Assembly (NCBI GenBank): GCA_963803265.1
Contig: CAWDLZ010000017.1
Location: 62,001 to 126,000, forward strand
DNA from: CAIKMD01 sp963803265
GTDB taxonomy: Bacteria > Pseudomonadota > Alphaproteobacteria > ATCC43930 > CGMCC-115725
Direction: 5' to 3'
Length of the DNA stretch: 64,000 nt
The position numbers and the translations under genes are program-made. A model generated the notes under the pieces. The model saw nothing but the letters and a program-made list of their open reading frames with translations. It was not told the origin of the DNA and ran no database searches. Of the stretch, positions 49,028-56,740 are shown piece after piece (position 1 is the stretch's first letter; each line of letters starts with the position of its first letter).

Positions 49028-49428
49028 TCGAGCCGGCCTTCGCAGGACGCTACGGCGACGGGCGATTCGCGCAAACGCACGCAGAGCGCGGCCAGCGCTC
49101 CGGCGGTCCCGGGCCCCAGCGCGCCACCGCTAATGCGCGCCTTCAAGCGGCGGAAGATCTCGCCCGCGAGGAATTCGGTGGTGGTGTTGCGCCCCTTGAA
49201 TAGGGGCTCGTCGTCGAGATTGCGGTAATTGAGCTCGTCCAGGACCGATTTCAGGGTCGCGAGGAGGCGGCCGATATCGCAAACGAGGCCGTCGCCGTCG
49301 AGCTCGGCGCGCCGCACTTCCGCCTCGACCGCGTAGGTCGCGCCGTGGAGGCGCTGCGCCGGGCCGAAAATCTCGCCGACGAAGCTGTGCGCGATCATCA
49401 CATGGTCGCTGACGGCAAGGCTGTACAT
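49024..49428 (-). CDS. 6-pyruvoyl-tetrahydropterin synthase-like protein with altered active site
   Basis: 134-residue protein of the PTPS/QueD fold. MIAHSFVGEIFG carries the first zinc histidine (H14) and RLHGATY the second (H28), but the third zinc position is alanine (A30 instead of H in HGH) and the catalytic cysteine position is alanine (A24). The usual catalytic histidine region LDHHYLN reads LNYRNLD. TTTEFLA keeps the substrate glutamate. It is therefore unlikely to have normal PTPS or QueD activity. Start at 49428 gives the full fold. Translationally coupled to the glycosyltransferase gene. Confidence 0.83.
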   Translation of the reverse strand: MYSLAVSDHVMIAHSFVGEIFGPAQRLHGATYAVEAEVRRAELDGDGLVCDIGRLLATLKSVLDELNYRNLDDEPLFKGRNTTTEFLAGEIFRRLKARISGGALGPGTAGALAALCVRLRESPVAVASCEGRLD

Positions 49429-49527
49429 CGGGCGATATCCGATAGCGGAAGGAAGCCTAATCGCGATGTTGCCAGATTTGGCGCAAATCGGCCAGACGAC
49501 CCGTCCCTTGATTAGTCCTGATAAAGA

Positions 49528-49545
49528 TGTATCGTATATGGTACA
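49528..49545. promoter_or_regulatory. operator-like palindrome before the HTH gene
   Basis: Imperfect palindrome GTATCGTATATGGTAC (12 of 16 positions symmetric) ten bases before the start of the small HTH gene. Such sites are typical for self-regulated antitoxins. Confidence 0.35.
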
Positions 49546-49554
49546 CAGCGCTCG

Positions 49555-49854
49555 ATGGATAGAGCAATGAAAAAAAAGAACCGCCACATCGGCTCTTCCT
49601 TCGATGATTTTTTGAAGGAAGAAGGTCTCCACGAGGAAGTCACCGCGCACGCCATTAAGCGCGTGCTGGCGTGGCAGATCGAGCGGGCGATGAAAGAGCA
49701 AGGCATCACGAAAGTCGAAATGGCGAAGCGCATGAAAACTAGCCGCGCGCAGCTCGACCGGCTCCTCGATCCGAAAAACGACAAGGTGCAACTCGACACT
49801 GTGCAGCGCGCCGCCGCCGCCGTCGGACGGAAATTGCACATGGAACTCGCGTAG
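49555..49854 (+). CDS. XRE-family HTH protein, antitoxin-like
   Basis: 99-residue helix-turn-helix protein. SSFDDFLKEEGLHEEV is the N-terminal signature of antitoxin-type XRE regulators, and ITKVEMAKRMKTSRAQLDRLL is the HTH, quoted here as EMAKRMKTSRAQLDRLL. These proteins normally follow a RelE-type toxin gene; no toxin frame lies in the 126 bases upstream or just downstream, so it is an orphan. It runs opposite to the surrounding pterin-type genes, which suggests it came in separately. Confidence 0.82.
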   Translation: MDRAMKKKNRHIGSSFDDFLKEEGLHEEVTAHAIKRVLAWQIERAMKEQGITKVEMAKRMKTSRAQLDRLLDPKNDKVQLDTVQRAAAAVGRKLHMELA

Positions 49855-49959
49855 AGGCCGCGACGACCCAGCCGCGCCATCTCACGTGGCAACACATCGA
49901 GCCGGCACTCCGCGATTCGGAGTGCGTTATAGAGCGGTCTGCTACAGCTTCAATCCGCT

Positions 49960-50250
49960 TTACCCCGGCCCCGTGGCATGGAACTGCTTGACGCGCAGTT
50001 TGCGGGTGCGGCGTTTCGCTTGCCACAGATCGTAGTTAAGCTGCATTTGCAGCCAATGCTCCGGCGTGCTGCCGAACGCCTTCGATAGACGCAAGGCCAT
50101 TTCCGCCGTGATGCCGGAGCGGCCGTTGAGGATCGGCGAGAGCGTCTTGCGCGTGACGCCCAAGCCCTTGGCCGCCTCGGTGACGCTCAGGTCGAGCGCC
50201 TTAAGGCAGTGCTCCCGGACGATCTCGCCGGGGTGCGGGGGATTGTACAT
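49960..50250 (-). CDS. higA: HigA-family addiction module antitoxin (orphan)
   Basis: 96-residue HTH antitoxin. MYNPPHPGEIVREHCLKAL is the HigA start signature; LSVTEAAKGLGVTRKTLSPILNG is the HTH, quoted in part as EAAKGLGVTRKTLSPI; FGSTPEHWLQMQLNYDLW is the conserved dimerisation helix. A HigB toxin gene (about 93 codons) would normally precede it; the 59 bases to the next gene on this strand cannot hold one. It is a second toxin-less antitoxin within 400 bases of the first. Confidence 0.88.
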   Translation of the reverse strand: MYNPPHPGEIVREHCLKALDLSVTEAAKGLGVTRKTLSPILNGRSGITAEMALRLSKAFGSTPEHWLQMQLNYDLWQAKRRTRKLRVKQFHATGPG

Positions 50251-50309
50251 CTCCAATACCTCACGATCGGGCGTCGCGCGGCGCCGGCCTCGATCCTGCG
50301 CCCGCGCGC

Positions 50310-50711
50310 TCACGAGTCGGTCGGGCGCACGAAGCAATAGATCGGGTTGCCGCCCAGCGGATAGAACGCGACCGCGCTGCCGGTCGGGTTCTCGACGCGG
50401 TTCAGCACCGCGTTGGGCGGCACGTCGCGCCAAATCCCGTCGATCCGCACCTGGTAGCCATCGGGCAGGGCGCGCCACTCGTGGCTGGCCAGGATGTGGC
50501 CGTCATATTGGGCGCAGCAGGAAATCCCGCTCGTCGGATTTGCGAGGCTCTCGAACCAGCCGCTCAGCGCCGGATCGGCCTGGGGCGGCGGCGCGCCCCA
50601 AGCGCCCAAGGGAAGGACGAGGTTCGCCGCGCCGAGGAAAGCGGCGGCCCAGGCATTGGCAAACTTTAGCGGCTTTCGGTCTCTCGCCGGGGATTGGGAG
50701 TCGATCAGCAT
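50310..50711 (-). CDS. hypothetical secreted protein with SCC motif
   Basis: 133-residue protein with a signal peptide (hydrophobic AWAAAFLGAANLVLPLGAWG, cut near residue 40). The mature part has WFESLANPTSGISCCAQYDGH, quoted as NPTSGISCCAQYDGH, then YQVRIDGIWRDVPPNAVL and NPIYCFVRPT. This pattern (SLxxPxxGxSCC ... W..VP ... CF) occurs in a small secreted family of alphaproteobacteria without known function; two or three cysteines may form disulfides. It lies inside the pterin-type cluster but probably is not part of the pathway. Confidence 0.75.
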   Translation of the reverse strand: MLIDSQSPARDRKPLKFANAWAAAFLGAANLVLPLGAWGAPPPQADPALSGWFESLANPTSGISCCAQYDGHILASHEWRALPDGYQVRIDGIWRDVPPNAVLNRVENPTGSAVAFYPLGGNPIYCFVRPTDS

Positions 50712-50865
50712 CTCTGCGCCTCCACGAGTTGAGCGCTAGCCGACGTCGCCTCCCGAAGTTCCGATATCCCCCTCTTTCCCCGATGGAACCAAGGCTAAAG
50801 CAACACGGGAATTTACTCAAGCGCGCGATCGCGAGTCGCTGGCCCGGTGAAGACCGCCGCCGCTT

Positions 50866-51837
50866 CTAATACCTCACCACTTGGCACAGCGCGCCGGAGG
50901 GCGCGGCGGCGAGCCGCGCCATTTCTTGCGGCAGTTGGTCGAGCCCGCACTCGCCGGAGACGAGCTTGTCATAGATCGGATCGGCCAGCAGCGCTAAGGC
51001 GAGCTCAAGCCGCTGGCGACGGCTGCGCCGCGCGCGGCGGGCCTGAGCCACTGCGCCGACTTGGCTCGATTTGAGCGTCAGGCGGCGGCTGTGGAATTCC
51101 TCGCCCAAGGGTGCCGCCACGCTGCGGTCGCCATACCAGCTCAGCTCGATCACGCTCGCCTCGAAGCCGGCAAGCTGCAGCGCCGTCGCTAACCCGGCGG
51201 GCTGGCCGCTCGCGTGAAACACCAGATCGGCGTCGCCCGAGGCGTCCTCCGGCAGGGCGAAACGGCAACCGAGCGTCGCGGCTAGGCGCGCGCGGCCAGG
51301 GTTGATGTCGATGAGCTCGACGTGAAGCGCCGGCAGCTTCGCGACCAGCGATGCGACCAGGCACCCGACCACGCCCGCGCCGATGACGGCGACACGGTCG
51401 CCGATGCGGGGGCCTGCGTCCCAGGTCGCGTTGAGCGCGGTTTCCATGTTGGCCGCGAGCACGGCGCGCTCGCTCGGCACCGCGTCGGGCACGGGCACGA
51501 GCGCCGCTTCCGGCACGACATAGCGATCCTGATGCGGGTAGAGGCAGAAGACGCGCCTGCCCCTAAGCTCGGCCGATCCCTCTTCGACGATGCCGACCGA
51601 GGCGTAGCCGTATTTCACCGGCGCGGGAAACTCGCCGTCCTGGAACGGGCAACGCATCGCGCTTTTCTGGCTGGCCGGCACCTGGCCCCTGAACACCAGG
51701 TTCTCGCTGCCGCGGCTGATGCCGCTAAAGACGGCGCGCACCAGCGCCTCGCCGGGCGCGCGGGGTTTGAGCGCCACGTCGCGAATCTCGCCGCGGCCGG
51801 CCTCGGCCAGCCAGAAGGCGCGCGCCTCAACTGCCAT
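50866..51837 (-). CDS. zinc-type alcohol dehydrogenase-like protein (BchC-like branch)
   Basis: 323-residue medium-chain dehydrogenase. GroES-like domain with SGISRGSENLVFRG in place of the catalytic-zinc motif (cysteine replaced), VKYGYASVGIVEEG, and a Rossmann domain with VAVIGAGVVGCLVASLV. The SGISRGxE pattern is shared with the BchC-like branch. It overlaps the RibD-domain gene by 11 bases, so it belongs to the same operon. It probably oxidises or reduces a side chain of the cluster's product; this is inference. Confidence 0.85.
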   Translation of the reverse strand: MAVEARAFWLAEAGRGEIRDVALKPRAPGEALVRAVFSGISRGSENLVFRGQVPASQKSAMRCPFQDGEFPAPVKYGYASVGIVEEGSAELRGRRVFCLYPHQDRYVVPEAALVPVPDAVPSERAVLAANMETALNATWDAGPRIGDRVAVIGAGVVGCLVASLVAKLPALHVELIDINPGRARLAATLGCRFALPEDASGDADLVFHASGQPAGLATALQLAGFEASVIELSWYGDRSVAAPLGEEFHSRRLTLKSSQVGAVAQARRARRSRRQRLELALALLADPIYDKLVSGECGLDQLPQEMARLAAAPSGALCQVVRY

Positions 51838-52612
51838 CGCCGCCGTCGAAGATGCACTCGAACAGGATGTCCTGGCCCAGCGCGACGCGCCGGACATTCG
51901 GGCGCAGGCCTAGGCCGGGCCCAGCGATCTCGGGCAGCGACAGGCTCGGCCGGCCCGAGCCCAGGATCATCGGCGCCACCGTCAGCTGCAACCGGTCGAG
52001 GCAGCGCGCGCGCAGGAAATGCGAGACAGTGATGCCGCCGCCCTCGATGAACAGAAAATGAAGCCGCCGCTCGGCCAGCGCCCGCGCGATCGCAGCTGGC
52101 GCGATGATGCCGTCCTGGCGCGGCAGCTTCACGACCTCGGCCGCGCCCGCGCTTGCGGCCTTGGGGCAATCGCTGGCGGCAATGACGAGGGTGCGCGCGC
52201 TGGCGTCGGTGAAGACGCGGTGATGGGGCCCAAGCCTGCGGTCGGGGTCGATCACCACCCGCACGGGATGCTCGCCCTGGCAGCGCCGAACGGTCAAGAG
52301 CGGGTCGTCGTTGCGGATGGTGTCGGCGCCCACCACGACCGCGTCGGCGAGCGCCCGCAAGCGGTGGGTATGGCGCAAATCCTCCTCGCCCGAGATCCAG
52401 CGCGAGGCGCCCGAGGCGGTGGCAATGCGGCCGTCGAGGCTTTGCGCCAAATGCGCGACGGCAAAGCTCTGGCCGCGCGGCACGGCGCAGAGCGGCCCGT
52501 AGAGCTCGGCGAGCTCGCCCCCGCCCGGCGGCGCCCCCGCGCCGCGCCGGCACGCCAGCATCGCTTGCCACTGCGCGTCGGCGCGCGCGGCTATGTCGCC
52601 CTCGGCGGCCAT
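51827..52612 (-). CDS. RibD family protein (reductase domain only)
   Basis: 261-residue protein with only the C-terminal reductase domain of RibD. AHLAQSLDGRIATASGASRW is the substrate region (quoted in part: LAQSLDGRIATASG), GADTIRNDDPLLTVR and FIEGGGITVSHFLRA bind NADPH and substrate. No cytidine-deaminase domain is present, so it cannot do the two-step riboflavin reaction alone. It would reduce the ribosyl group of a GTP-cyclohydrolase-derived pyrimidine. First gene of the leftward run; divergent from the CDP-alcohol transferase gene with only 26 bases between. Confidence 0.9.
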   Translation of the reverse strand: MAAEGDIAARADAQWQAMLACRRGAGAPPGGGELAELYGPLCAVPRGQSFAVAHLAQSLDGRIATASGASRWISGEEDLRHTHRLRALADAVVVGADTIRNDDPLLTVRRCQGEHPVRVVIDPDRRLGPHHRVFTDASARTLVIAASDCPKAASAGAAEVVKLPRQDGIIAPAAIARALAERRLHFLFIEGGGITVSHFLRARCLDRLQLTVAPMILGSGRPSLSLPEIAGPGLGLRPNVRRVALGQDILFECIFDGGDGS

Positions 52613-52638
52613 GCTAGACCCATTCCCCGGAACGCATA

Positions 52639-53244
52639 ATGGGCAAGGAGCGGTTCCTGGTCACACACAATTTTTCGCGAGCCATCCCGCAGCCGTTCGG
52701 CGCCGCGAACTGGGTGACGCTGGTGCGCGCGATTTTTGCCGCAGCGCTTCTCGGAGGCGCGGCGGGCGCGGCCTGGGGCGGGCTTGTCCTCGGGGAGGGC
52801 GTGCGCTGGGCGGTGACCGCCGGCGCCGCGGCGGCGCTCGCGCTCGATGGCATCGACGGCGCGCTCGCGCGGCGGCTCGGCCGGGAAAGCCGCTTCGGCG
52901 CGCGCTTCGATATGGAAACCGACTCAGCGACAATCCTGGCTTTGGCGCTGCTGGTCTGGCTCTCGGGCCAGGCCGGGGCGTGGGTTCTCCTTAGCGGCCT
53001 CTTACGCTATGGCTTCTTAGCGGCGGGCTGGCTGGCGCCGGCGCTAGCGGCCCCGCTGCCGCCGCGCCGGCGCCGGCAAACGGTGTGCGTCGCGCAGATG
53101 GCGGCCTTGATCCTGGCCTTGGCGCCGCCAATTACAGGCGTCTGGGGCGCGAGAATTTGCCTCGCCGGGCTGATGCTGCTGGGCTATTCCTTCGCCAGCG
53201 ACGTCGCCTGGCTGGCGCGGCGGAAAAGCGAGGCGGCGGGTTGA
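52639..53244 (+). CDS. CDP-alcohol phosphatidyltransferase family protein
   Basis: 201-residue membrane enzyme with about five to six membrane segments. The catalytic signature D-x2-D-G-x2-A-R-x8-G-x3-D-x3-D is complete, with aspartates at residues 70, 73, 91 and 95. It transfers a substituted phosphate from a CDP-alcohol to another alcohol, usually making a phospholipid or phosphodiester. It is followed 17 bases later by a GTP cyclohydrolase II gene, an unusual partner, and this pairing marks the cluster. Confidence 0.9.
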   Translation: MGKERFLVTHNFSRAIPQPFGAANWVTLVRAIFAAALLGGAAGAAWGGLVLGEGVRWAVTAGAAAALALDGIDGALARRLGRESRFGARFDMETDSATILALALLVWLSGQAGAWVLLSGLLRYGFLAAGWLAPALAAPLPPRRRRQTVCVAQMAALILALAPPITGVWGARICLAGLMLLGYSFASDVAWLARRKSEAAG

Positions 53245-53261
53245 ACGGTTCCGGCGAAGCA

Positions 53262-54356
53262 ATGACGGATCTACGATTGCTCAGGCTCATCGACCGCGTT
53301 ATGGGCGATCTGCGGCGGGGCGACTTCGCGCTGATCCGCGGCACTAGGCGCAGCGCCGTGATCCAGGCCGCCGAGGAGGCGACCAGCGACAGCCTGGCGC
53401 GGCTGGCGACGCTGGCCTCGGGCGCGGTCGAACTCGCCTTGACGCGGCGCCGCGCGGCGGTGCTCGGCCTGGCGCCGGCGCCGAGCGCGTCCGGCGGCAG
53501 CGTGGTGCTGAAGATTCCGCCCGGCACCGAGGCGTCCTATGTCCATCGGCTCGCCGATCCCGGCGCCGCGGTGGTCGGGCTCGGGGTGGTGGCGCCCGTG
53601 GGCGACGCCGTAGCCGACGCGGCGGTCGAATTGACGAAGCTCGCGCGCTTGCTGCCGGCCGCGATTATCGCCGCGGTCGTGCCCGGCGACACCGCCAAGC
53701 TCGCCGCCGAGTACGGCCTCTTCGTGGTCGAGGCGGCCGGGGTGTTCGCCTATCAGCAGGCTGCCGCGCGCAGCTTGCGGATCGTGAGCGAGGCGCGCGT
53801 GCCGCTCGCCGATGCCGAGAACACGCGCCTCGTTCATTTCCGGCCCGCCGACGGCGGGGTCGGTCATGTCGCGATCGTCATCGGCGATCCCGATCCGGCT
53901 TCGCCCGTGCTGGTGCGGCTGCATTCCGAATGCTTCACCGGCGATCTCCTGGGCAGTCTGCGCTGCGATTGCGGCGATCAACTGCGCGGCGCGATCGCCG
54001 AGATCGCGCGGGCCGGCGGCGGCGCGGTGCTCTATTTGTCGCAGGAAGGCCGCGGGATCGGCCTTGCCAACAAGCTCCGGGCCTATGAGCTGCAGGACGC
54101 CGGCTTCGACACGGTCGACGCCAACGAGCTCCTCGGCTTCGACGCCGACGAGCGGGTCTACCTGCCGGCGGTCGCGATGCTGCGCGCGCTCGGCTTCTCG
54201 CGGGTGCGGCTGCTCACCAACAATCCCGAGAAGGTCGCGGCGCTGACCAAGGCGGGGATCGAGGTGGTCGAGCGGGTGCCGCATATCTTTCCGGCCAACG
54301 CCCATAACGAGCGCTATCTGCGCACCAAGGCGCGGCGCGGCGGGCACCTGCTCTAA
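53262..54356 (+). CDS. ribA: GTP cyclohydrolase II
   Basis: 364-residue protein. The C-terminal half is a complete GTP cyclohydrolase II: HSECFTGDLLGSLRCDCGDQL with the three zinc cysteines (quoted in part: FTGDLLGSLRCDCGDQ), YLSQEGRGIGL, and LTNNPEKV. The N-terminal half (residues 1 to about 160) is not a working DHBP synthase; its signature motif is missing. The enzyme opens GTP to a diaminopyrimidine ribosyl phosphate, the start of riboflavin or a related pathway. ATG at 53262 chosen as first in-frame start with family-like sequence. Confidence 0.92.
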   Translation: MTDLRLLRLIDRVMGDLRRGDFALIRGTRRSAVIQAAEEATSDSLARLATLASGAVELALTRRRAAVLGLAPAPSASGGSVVLKIPPGTEASYVHRLADPGAAVVGLGVVAPVGDAVADAAVELTKLARLLPAAIIAAVVPGDTAKLAAEYGLFVVEAAGVFAYQQAAARSLRIVSEARVPLADAENTRLVHFRPADGGVGHVAIVIGDPDPASPVLVRLHSECFTGDLLGSLRCDCGDQLRGAIAEIARAGGGAVLYLSQEGRGIGLANKLRAYELQDAGFDTVDANELLGFDADERVYLPAVAMLRALGFSRVRLLTNNPEKVAALTKAGIEVVERVPHIFPANAHNERYLRTKARRGGHLL

Positions 54357-54363
54357 CCGGCCC

Positions 54364-54571
54364 ATGCGCGCCTTGACTTATGCGTTGGCGCTTTCGGCGC
54401 TGCTCGGCGGATGCACTCCGGTCGTCCAACTCCGCGACGCGAAAACCGGGCAGACGGCGACCTGCGGCGGCGAGCTCCCGCTCCATCGACAGTTCCGCCC
54501 GGGACGAGCATTGCCTGGAGTTCTTCCACAAACAGGGTTTCGACCCTATCCAGCCGGCGCCGGCCCACTAA
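54364..54571 (+). CDS. small lipoprotein (frame broken by one extra base)
   Basis: About 68 residues after correction. Lipoprotein signal LALSALLGGC, then VVQLRDAKTGQTATCGG; after a shift near 54475 the protein goes on as DEHCLEFFHKQGF and ends PAPAH. The VQLR.xxTGxxAxCGG ... C..xxxxQGF pattern belongs to a family of tiny alphaproteobacterial lipoproteins of unknown role. As elsewhere in the window, the shift equals one inserted base. Confidence 0.65.
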
Positions 54572-54701
54572 CCGGGGCGCGGGGCTCCGCCCGACCCGGC
54601 AGATCCTTCCCGGTGCCGCGCGACGCCAGCCTCAACGCCTTGATCGGATATGGCTTTCTGCTTGGCATCCGGCTTGCAACGAGCCGGCGAGGTGACATGC
54701 C

Positions 54702-55556
54702 ATGTCCGATGCCAGCCTGACCGCCCAACTGCAAGCGGGCGCCACTCCGTCCGGCCCGCCGGCCGCGGCCACCGGCGCCGCGCTCTGGTCGAAGGGCGGC
54801 TTCGGCTTCAAGGACCTGCTCGATATCGTCAACCCGCTGCAGCACCTGCCGGTCATCGGCTCGATCTATCGTTATGTGACCGGCGACGAGCCCTCGGGTG
54901 GCGCCAGCATTGTCGGCGATACGCTCTATGGCGGGCCGATCGGCCTCGGCATCGGCGTCGTCGGCTCGATGCTGACGGATTCCCAAGGCCGCGATCTCGG
55001 CGAACGGCTGCTCGCCGCGGTTTTCAGCCCCTCGGGTGGCAGCCCCGCCCCGGGCAAGCCCATTCTCGCCGCCGTGCCCGCTCCGCCAGTCACGGCCACG
55101 CTCGCCGCCTCGCCGCAATCCGCGCCGGCGCCCGGCAGCGCGGCGGAAGTCCAGGCCGCGACTCAATTCGCCCGAGGGCTCTACCGCTCGCCGCCGCCCG
55201 CCGCCACGCCCGAGCAGAGCTTCCTGGCCCAGAACGCCCAATTACAACGCCCGTTCGCCGCCACCCAGGCCCACACCACCCGGCGGGTCCCGCTGGAACT
55301 GACCAGCAATCTGCTGTCCATCGCCCGGCCTTCCGCCACTTACCGCCCAGCCGCCGCCCCACCACCGGGGACGGCCCCGGGCGCTCCCGTGCCCTCCGGC
55401 GCCGGCATTGCGGCGTCGAACGGCGATGCCTCGACCAACCCCATCGCGCAGAAAATGCGCGACGCGCTGGATAAGTATGACCAGCTGAAAAAGCAACAAT
55501 CGCAAGACGGTAGTACGCCGATTCCGGCTTCCGCCCCGGTCGATCTGTCGATGTAG
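54702..55556 (+). CDS. hypothetical protein, conserved N-terminal domain and disordered tail
   Basis: 284 residues. The first about 115 residues look folded: FGFKDLLDIVNPLQHLPVIG, SIYRYVTGDEPSGGA, LYGGPIGLGIGVVG. I recall similar 'DLLDIVNPLQHxPVVxSIYR' sequences in other alphaproteobacteria, without known function. The rest is rich in proline, alanine and serine and ends with a predicted helix, NPIAQKMRDALDKYDQLKKQQ in part. No signal peptide is visible. It lies between the lipoprotein gene and the rpoH promoter. Confidence 0.7.
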   Translation: MSDASLTAQLQAGATPSGPPAAATGAALWSKGGFGFKDLLDIVNPLQHLPVIGSIYRYVTGDEPSGGASIVGDTLYGGPIGLGIGVVGSMLTDSQGRDLGERLLAAVFSPSGGSPAPGKPILAAVPAPPVTATLAASPQSAPAPGSAAEVQAATQFARGLYRSPPPAATPEQSFLAQNAQLQRPFAATQAHTTRRVPLELTSNLLSIARPSATYRPAAAPPPGTAPGAPVPSGAGIAASNGDASTNPIAQKMRDALDKYDQLKKQQSQDGSTPIPASAPVDLSM

Positions 55557-55628
55557 GCTTTGCTTCCCGGGTCAGGTGCCGCGCGAGGCCGGGCGGATTT
55601 TGCGCTGCGATATAGGACTATTTTGGTC

Positions 55629-55660
55629 CTTGAATTTTCCCTGCCGTCGGCCTATCTATC
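55629..55660 (+). promoter_or_regulatory. heat-shock (sigma-32 type) promoter of rpoH
   Basis: CTTG-N18-CCTATCT matches the alphaproteobacterial heat-shock consensus CTTG-N17/18-CYTATNT. It lies about 120 bases before the rpoH start and suggests that rpoH is at least partly transcribed by its own product. Confidence 0.7.
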
Positions 55661-55779
55661 AAGGTGCCGAAGGCAGATGGCCTTAAGGCCCGCCCCGGAC
55701 AGAAAGCGACCGCGCCTAATCGACACGGCCTCACGGCCGGCGGAACCGCTCGCTCCGGGCCACCATGGGATGCACATTG

Positions 55780-56654
55780 ATGAATACAAACCCTGAATCC
55801 AGTCTCACCCGCTTCGTCGCCGAGGCCAAGCGCTACCCGATGCTCACGCCCGAGCGCGAGCGCGCGGTGGCTTTGGCTTGGCACGACCACGGCGACCGCA
55901 AGGCGCTCGACGAACTCGTCGGCAGCCATTTGCGCCTGGTAGTAAAGATCGCCCGCGGCTATCGCCGGCTATGGCTTGCCGCTCGCCGACCTCGTCGCCG
56001 AGGGCAATGTCGGCGTGATGCAGGCCGCCGAGAAATTCGATCCCGCGCGCGGCTTCCGCTTCGCGACCTACGCCATGTGGTGGATCCGCGCCGCGATCCA
56101 GGAATATGTGTTGCACTCCTGGTCGCTCGTCAAGATCGGCACCACGGCGGCCCAGAAAAAGCTGTTCTTCAACCTGCGGCGCTTGAAGTCGCAGATGCGC
56201 CAGCTCGAACAAGGCGACCTCTCGGCCGAGACGGTGACGGCGATCGCGGTCGAGCTCGCCGTCTCCGAAGACGAGGTGGTCGAGATGAACCGGCGGCTCG
56301 CCGGCGGCGACCATTCGCTCAACGCGATGCTCGGCGGCGAGGCCGACAGCGAATGGATCGAGATGCTGCCCGATGAGCGGCCGAGCCAGGAGACCGCGAT
56401 CGGCGAGCTTCGAGGAAGGCCGGCGGCGCCGCGACTTGCTCGGCACGGCCCTGCGCAAGCTCAATCCGCGCGAGCGCGACATCGTGCTGGAGCGCCGCCT
56501 CAAGGACGAGCCGGCGACGCTCGAGGAGCTGTCGCACCGCTACGCGGTCTCGCGCGAGCGCATCCGCCAGATCGAGGTGCGCGCCGTGGCCAAGCTGCAG
56601 AAAGCCGTGGTCGCGGCCAACGCCTCGCAACCGCTCGAGCGCATCGCGGCGTAG
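55780..56654 (+). CDS. rpoH: RNA polymerase sigma factor RpoH (frame broken by two extra bases)
   Basis: Heat-shock sigma factor. Start at 55780 (MNTNPESSLTRFV). Region 2: LTPERERAVALAW, VGSHLRLVVKIARGY, FRFATYAMWWIRAAIQEYVL; the RpoH box QKKLFFNLRRLK is intact and separates it from RpoD; region 4: LNPRERDIVLERRLKD and VSRERIRQIEVRAVAKL. The frame shifts near 55966 and 56410, each like one extra base; the corrected protein has about 290 residues. The second shifted frame falsely runs on into the next gene. Confidence 0.93.
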
Positions 56655-56740
56655 TTCTTAACGCTCGCAAACATGCTATAAGCCTGCTCAAGGCCGGGCG
56701 CGAGGCACGCCACGGCATCGAGCGCAGGATTGTAGAGTTC

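Noticed and set aside
49429..50309. Complete toxin-antitoxin modules
   Set aside because: Both HTH proteins look like antitoxins, but no frame of toxin size with RelE or HigB features lies next to either of them.
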